DNA from: CBDCRK01 sp965220955
GTDB taxonomy: Bacteria > Desulfobacterota > Binatia > Bin18 > CBDCRK01
Assembly: GCA_965220955.1 (NCBI GenBank)
Contig: CBDCRK010000020.1
Location: 1-9,504, forward strand
DNA: 9,504 nucleotides
Reading direction: 5' to 3'
The translations under genes were made by a program, and so were the position numbers. The notes under the pieces are model-generated. The model was not told the DNA's origin. It saw nothing but the letters and a program-made list of their open reading frames with translations, and did not search any database. This document shows, one piece after another, positions 6,601 through 9,504 of this stretch. Numbering within the stretch: position 1 is the stretch's first letter; each line of letters starts with the position of its first letter.

Positions 6601-6894
6601 TTACGCTGCGCGAGGTATCACTTCACGCTCGACCTTCTTCCCCACCTCTTGTCGCGCTCGGCGCAATTCATAGGCGCTTTGCAGATTAAGCCAAAATTCT
6701 GCTGTGGTCCCAAAGTAACGGGCAAGTCTTAGCGCTGTGTCCGCAGTTATGGCCCGCTGCTCGTTCAAGATCCCCGTGATCCGGTTGGCCGGCACATGCA
6801 GCGCCTTGGCGAATGCTCGTGCCGAAAGTCCCAGTTCCTCCATCTCTTCTCGCAAATGCTCACCAGGATGAATCGGTCTCATGTTGTTGGTCAT
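6601..6894 (-). CDS. higA: HigA-family antitoxin, XRE-type helix-turn-helix
   Basis: This 97-residue antitoxin of a type II toxin-antitoxin module neutralises HigB and normally represses its own operon by binding DNA. MRPIHPGEHLREEMEELGLS (5-24) is the standard HigA opening. The helix-turn-helix runs from about 23 to 48 (ARAFAKALHVPANRITGILN), and FGTTAEFWLNLQSAYELRRA (61-80) is the conserved second half of the addiction-module antidote family. Length and motifs are complete. The ATG at 6894 has GGGAGG 7 bases upstream; that site starts right after the higB stop codon, so the two are translationally linked. Met5 is an alternative start but is not better placed. It is the second gene of the higB-higA operon, the usual toxin-first order. 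Its 3' end is 6 bases from a degraded TPR gene on the other strand. Confidence 0.93.
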   Translation of the reverse strand: MTNNMRPIHPGEHLREEMEELGLSARAFAKALHVPANRITGILNEQRAITADTALRLARYFGTTAEFWLNLQSAYELRRARQEVGKKVEREVIPRAA

Positions 6895-6907
6895 TGCTCA
6901 GCCTCCC

Positions 6908-7195
6908 TCAATGGTAATCTACAATCTCGACGTTATACGGACCATCCGCTCGCCACTCAAAACAGATCCGCCATTTCCGCCATTGTTGATTGATCCGGAT
7001 GCTGTATTGACCTTTCCGGTCGCCGCTCAACGCTTCTAAGCGGTTACTTGGCAGGCCCGCCAAGTCTCTAAGCAATGTCGCATTGTCCAGTCGATCTAAG
7101 CGTTGTTCGGCTTGAGCCCTAAAGCCCTCAAACCGTCTCACACGGCGTCCTTCGTAGAGAGCTTGTGTGTCCTTATCTCGGAACGACCGGATCAC
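6908..7195 (-). CDS. higB: HigB-family toxin (RelE-like mRNA interferase)
   Basis: This 95-residue toxin of the RelE/HigB superfamily is expected to cleave mRNA on the ribosome and to be held inactive by HigA. It begins VIRSFRDKDTQALYEGRRVR, the usual MIKSFxxKxxxxLYxG opening. It continues with RLDRLDNATLLRDLAGLPSN (33-52) and ends with the beta-hairpin QYSIRINQQWRKWRICFEW (63-81) plus VEIVDYH, which are diagnostic. The basic residues in RINQQWRKWR are where HigB toxins keep RNA-binding and catalytic side chains. The start is a GTG at 7193-7195; an ATG two bases upstream is in another frame. higA starts 13 bases after the stop. The protein is full length with no frameshift, so the module looks functional, although it lies between broken genes. 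Confidence 0.92.
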   Translation of the reverse strand: MIRSFRDKDTQALYEGRRVRRFEGFRAQAEQRLDRLDNATLLRDLAGLPSNRLEALSGDRKGQYSIRINQQWRKWRICFEWRADGPYNVEIVDYH

Positions 7196-7221
7196 ATTGT
7201 CAAAGATTACCCAGCGAACCG

Positions 7222-7240
7222 TGTTACGTTAAGCATAACA
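7222..7240 (-). promoter_or_regulatory. Candidate operator/promoter of the higBA operon
   Basis: TGTTA (7222-7226) and TAACA (7236-7240) are inverted around a 9-base centre, about 27 bases before the higB start. On the minus strand the same stretch contains TATGCT, which could be a -10 box; the -35 region is unclear. HigA proteins usually bind palindromes overlapping their own promoter, so this is the natural site. The repeat is seen; its function is inferred. Confidence 0.4.
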
Positions 7241-7303
7241 GATAGGGGCTTGCTTTAATATGGCAATAAACAAAACGTAGAATAAGTGGCATAATTAGCC
7301 ATC

Positions 7304-7671
7304 TCAACCAACGTCGATCGAGAAGCAGCAGGTGTGGGACTGACCCGGCTGCACAAAGGTGAGTTCTGGCCAGCCGGTTGCCAACGCGTTGTCGATTTGA
7401 GATCAACTGCAACATCACCGAGCCAATAATGATCACCGTCAAGACGGTTCGCCCAAGGGTGCAGAAGTGGAATCCTAAAGGTTTTACCTGCCTCAACATA
7501 ACCGGTGATTCCGCCGCGGCAGACGAGTATTTCCTCGCCGCGGTAGGTCAACGATGTACCAACCATCCCTGCGCCGGGCACAAACGTTGCCGTGATATCC
7601 GCGGCTACAGACTCCAGGCACAGGGCCTGGTAATCCTCGAAGTCGATCTTGACCAGCCTATACCCTCCCAC
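7304..7671 (-). pseudogene. Aldose 1-epimerase (GalM-like) gene with internal deletion and frameshift
   Basis: The first ~91 codons resemble the N-terminal part of GalM-like aldose 1-epimerases, which interconvert sugar anomers. They encode ATFVPGAGMVGTSLTYRGEE (28-47), then RIPLLHPWANRLDGDHY (66-82), then WLGDVAVDL. At about 7399 the frame changes. The next frame reads IDNALATGW, then PELTFVQPGQSHTCCFSIDV, and stops at TGA (7304-7306). That is the typical family C-terminus (xxNALxTGxxLxxVxPGxSxxxxFxIxV). Together about 122 residues remain of an enzyme usually near 300, so roughly 500 bases with the central histidines and the catalytic Glu region are missing. The start is GTG with an excellent AAGGAGGAG just upstream, so translation signals survived. 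After the junction the original frame runs on as nonsense to 7255. The enzyme must be dead. Confidence 0.8.
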
Positions 7672-7810
7672 AGTGCTCCTCCTTTGTTGTCAGCATTTGC
7701 CCCTGTGACCCACCACTATTCAGTTGTGTTTCTAAGGAAGGCAGCTTGGGCGATTACTCTTTCACCAATTCAGTGGTATCAAGCGGCTCATCACAATCTG
7801 ACCCGTGCAT

Positions 7811-9504
7811 TTAGTGAACAACTACAAACCGCCTTGGCTTGTGCAGCGTGCACTCAACCGCAGATGGGTCGCAAAGTCGCGATTCAAGTACTTGAAGGGC
7901 CAAGTCGTATGGTAGACACTGCGAAAACTTCAAGCCATCAATCGCCTGCTCGTCCACGGCCGGACGCATCTCGCTGATATTACGCGCCCGAAGCTCATGC
8001 ACGGCCTGTTCGATCGTCTCGACCGACAAGTGCGACTCAAAGGTGACAGTAAAACTGTTGTAGGTGATCCGGCTCTTTATCGCCTGGGAGAGTTCGTGGG
8101 CGAGCGTTGCGTTTGCCCCGACTCCAGAAAATGTCCACCATTCAATCTCACCGCTTTCGTCGAAAACAAAGGCGGTCGCATCCTCGCTCAGCCAGGCAAA
8201 CTCGTTGCGTACTTCTCCAATCTGCTGCCGGGCACGGTTCGACCACCATTCACGATCGTTGTCTGTTGCAAGAACGTGCATGATTGCCTGACAGAGCCGG
8301 AAGGCCAGATCCGGTACTCTGCCCTTCCAATGTGACCGACCCTTGGCCTCGATGGCCTCGACATAAGCAATATGCCGTTGCCAGTCGATGTGGTTGACAA
8401 GCCAGGCCCGTCCTCCCAGTAACAAAACGCGGGGGCCATCCTGCTTGCCGAGGAATGTCATTTCATCGACGAAGCCAAGCTCCTGACGCCCATGCAGCAC
8501 CGAAAACAGCGGCGGTGAGGTGAATACTGAAAACAGTTCCATAAAGTTGCGCCGACCGTAGGTCGCCTCACCCCCACGACCTAGCCAAAGAATCCCCTGA
8601 TCGTCCCAAAGAACCTCTCTCTGAAGCATCCACGCCACCAACTGATTGATCGGCTCGGCCGACATATCGATAAAGGCAGGAACGTTTCTGATCCAGTCCA
8701 GCCATTCATTCTGGCCAATCCCGTTTTCCTGTAACGCTAACGCCATCAACTGCTGAGCCAAAATATGGTAGGGATTGGGCGGAGGTATGACCGGCTCGAT
8801 GTATCCACTCGCCCAGAGGTCGATTAGCCCCGCCGCCTGTACCAGTGTTTCGTCCCTGGTAGCAAGAAACAGGCAATTGCGCGTTGTCCCTGCCCGACGC
8901 CCTGTCCGTCCCATGCGCTGAAGGAGGCTGGAGACGGTCGAGGGTGAGTCGATCTGAATCACTCGATCCAAGTTGCCAACATCAATCCCCAGCTCCAACA
9001 CACTGGTGGCAACGATCACGCAGTCATCTCTTGATGCAAACGCTTCCTCGGCCTGATGCCGCTGCTCCTGGCTCAACGAGCTGTGTGTAAGAAAGGTTTT
9101 TACGTCGAGCTGACGCAGCTCGAAAGCTAGTTGCTCCGCACGGGAACGGCTATCAACGAAAACCAACCGCTTTTCACCACGGTGAAGTCGAGAAATCACG
9201 ACAGCCGCGTTCTGCAGTGACCCAACATAGTCGAGTTTGACATCCGCATCCAACCCTCGGTTCTCTGGGGGTAAGAAGACGTTACGCTTACCTTTACAGG
9301 AACCAGCCAGCCAGTTCACGAGTGCCTCAGGGTTTCCCACTGTTGCGGAGAGTCCGATGCGCTGAAGCTCACGTCCGGCGAGTCGCGAAACACGAGAGAG
9401 CAACGAGAGCAGATGCCAGCCACGATCGTCGCCAGCAAAGGCATGGATCTCATCCACAACAACCACACGTAACTGGCTAAACAATCTCCGTGCATTCACG
9501 TTCG
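7811..9504 (-). CDS. Lhr-like superfamily 2 helicase, 5' end beyond the window
   Basis: About 563 C-terminal residues of a DEAD/DEAH-type helicase are visible; the frame stays open to the right edge, and the Walker A motif lies outside. Counting from the Val codon at 9499, motif II is VVVDEIHAF (13-21), motif III is GLSATVGNPEALVNWL (49-64), motif IV is RLVFVDSRSRAEQLAFEL (111-128) and motif V is VIVATSVLELGIDVGNLDRV (161-180). Motif VI is QRMGRTGRR (194-202), with its arginine finger. This spacing and the AFAGDDRGWHL block (20-30) are typical of Lhr-like (COG1201) helicases. A roughly 350-residue C-terminal part follows, with ATYGRRNFMELFSVF and WWTFSGVGANATLA as Lhr-type landmarks. It would unwind DNA or RNA-DNA duplexes using ATP. 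Shorter Lhr-like helicases of this kind occur in defence clusters, for instance BrxHI of BREX type 2; housekeeping Lhr is much longer (about 1500 residues). The assignment to a defence system is inference. Confidence 0.92.
   Translation of the reverse strand, partial: NVNARRLFSQLRVVVVDEIHAFAGDDRGWHLLSLLSRVSRLAGRELQRIGLSATVGNPEALVNWLAGSCKGKRNVFLPPENRGLDADVKLDYVGSLQNAAVVISRLHRGEKRLVFVDSRSRAEQLAFELRQLDVKTFLTHSSLSQEQRHQAEEAFASRDDCVIVATSVLELGIDVGNLDRVIQIDSPSTVSSLLQRMGRTGRRAGTTRNCLFLATRDETLVQAAGLIDLWASGYIEPVIPPPNPYHILAQQLMALALQENGIGQNEWLDWIRNVPAFIDMSAEPINQLVAWMLQREVLWDDQGILWLGRGGEATYGRRNFMELFSVFTSPPLFSVLHGRQELGFVDEMTFLGKQDGPRVLLLGGRAWLVNHIDWQRHIAYVEAIEAKGRSHWKGRVPDLAFRLCQAIMHVLATDNDREWWSNRARQQIGEVRNEFAWLSEDATAFVFDESGEIEWWTFSGVGANATLAHELSQAIKSRITYNSFTVTFESHLSVETIEQAVHELRARNISEMRPAVDEQAIDGLKFSQCLPYDLALQVLESRLCDPSAVECTLHKPRRFVVVH

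Noticed and set aside
7378..7977. 199-codon plus-strand frame across the epimerase remnant and helicase end
   Set aside because: It is antisense to two recognisable protein families and its translation resembles nothing I know.
1..9504. CRISPR array, tRNA or rRNA genes, insertion sequences
   Set aside because: No regularly spaced repeats, no cloverleaf-like segments, no transposase or integrase, and no terminal inverted repeats with target duplications were seen on reading either strand.

Overview
The window is bacterial chromosomal DNA, compact and moderately GC-rich, with genes on both strands separated by short or medium gaps. Several starts follow clear Shine-Dalgarno sequences, and GTG and TTG starts occur. 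The gene families are a CDP-alcohol phosphatidyltransferase, an EamA exporter, an F420/luciferase-type monooxygenase, a metal-dependent amidohydrolase, a PqiC remnant and a cyclase-type ATPase/TPR remnant. They suit a large-genome environmental bacterium, perhaps uncultured. The PqiC remnant hints at a diderm, but I cannot name the phylum from this sequence; Tectomicrobia-, NC10- or Chloroflexota-like lineages are guesses only.

Positions 1-6118 are ordinary metabolic DNA. In order they hold an alpha/beta-hydrolase (+), a CDP-alcohol phosphatidyltransferase (-), a 45-codon C-terminal remnant of a DUF1295 steroid-reductase-like gene (+), an amidohydrolase (+), an EamA transporter (-) and a luciferase-like monooxygenase (+). 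Strands alternate, so most are probably single-gene transcription units. I see no shared pathway.

Positions 6119-7810 are a gene graveyard around one intact module. A C-terminal stub of pqiC (-) abuts, at about 6420, a C-terminal TPR stub of a cyclase-type regulator ATPase (+); both lost their front parts at the same place. Next comes an apparently complete higB-higA toxin-antitoxin operon (-) with a candidate operator upstream. Beyond it lies an aldose 1-epimerase gene (-) whose middle has been deleted: the N-terminal ~91 codons are joined out of frame to the last ~31 codons.

Positions 7811-9504 hold the C-terminal three quarters or so of a large Lhr-like superfamily 2 helicase (-) whose start lies beyond the right edge. 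With higBA and the broken genes beside it, this looks like the downstream boundary of an accessory, possibly anti-phage, island. The helicase could be the last gene of a BREX-type-2-like cluster (BrxHI), but that can be tested only with sequence to the right.
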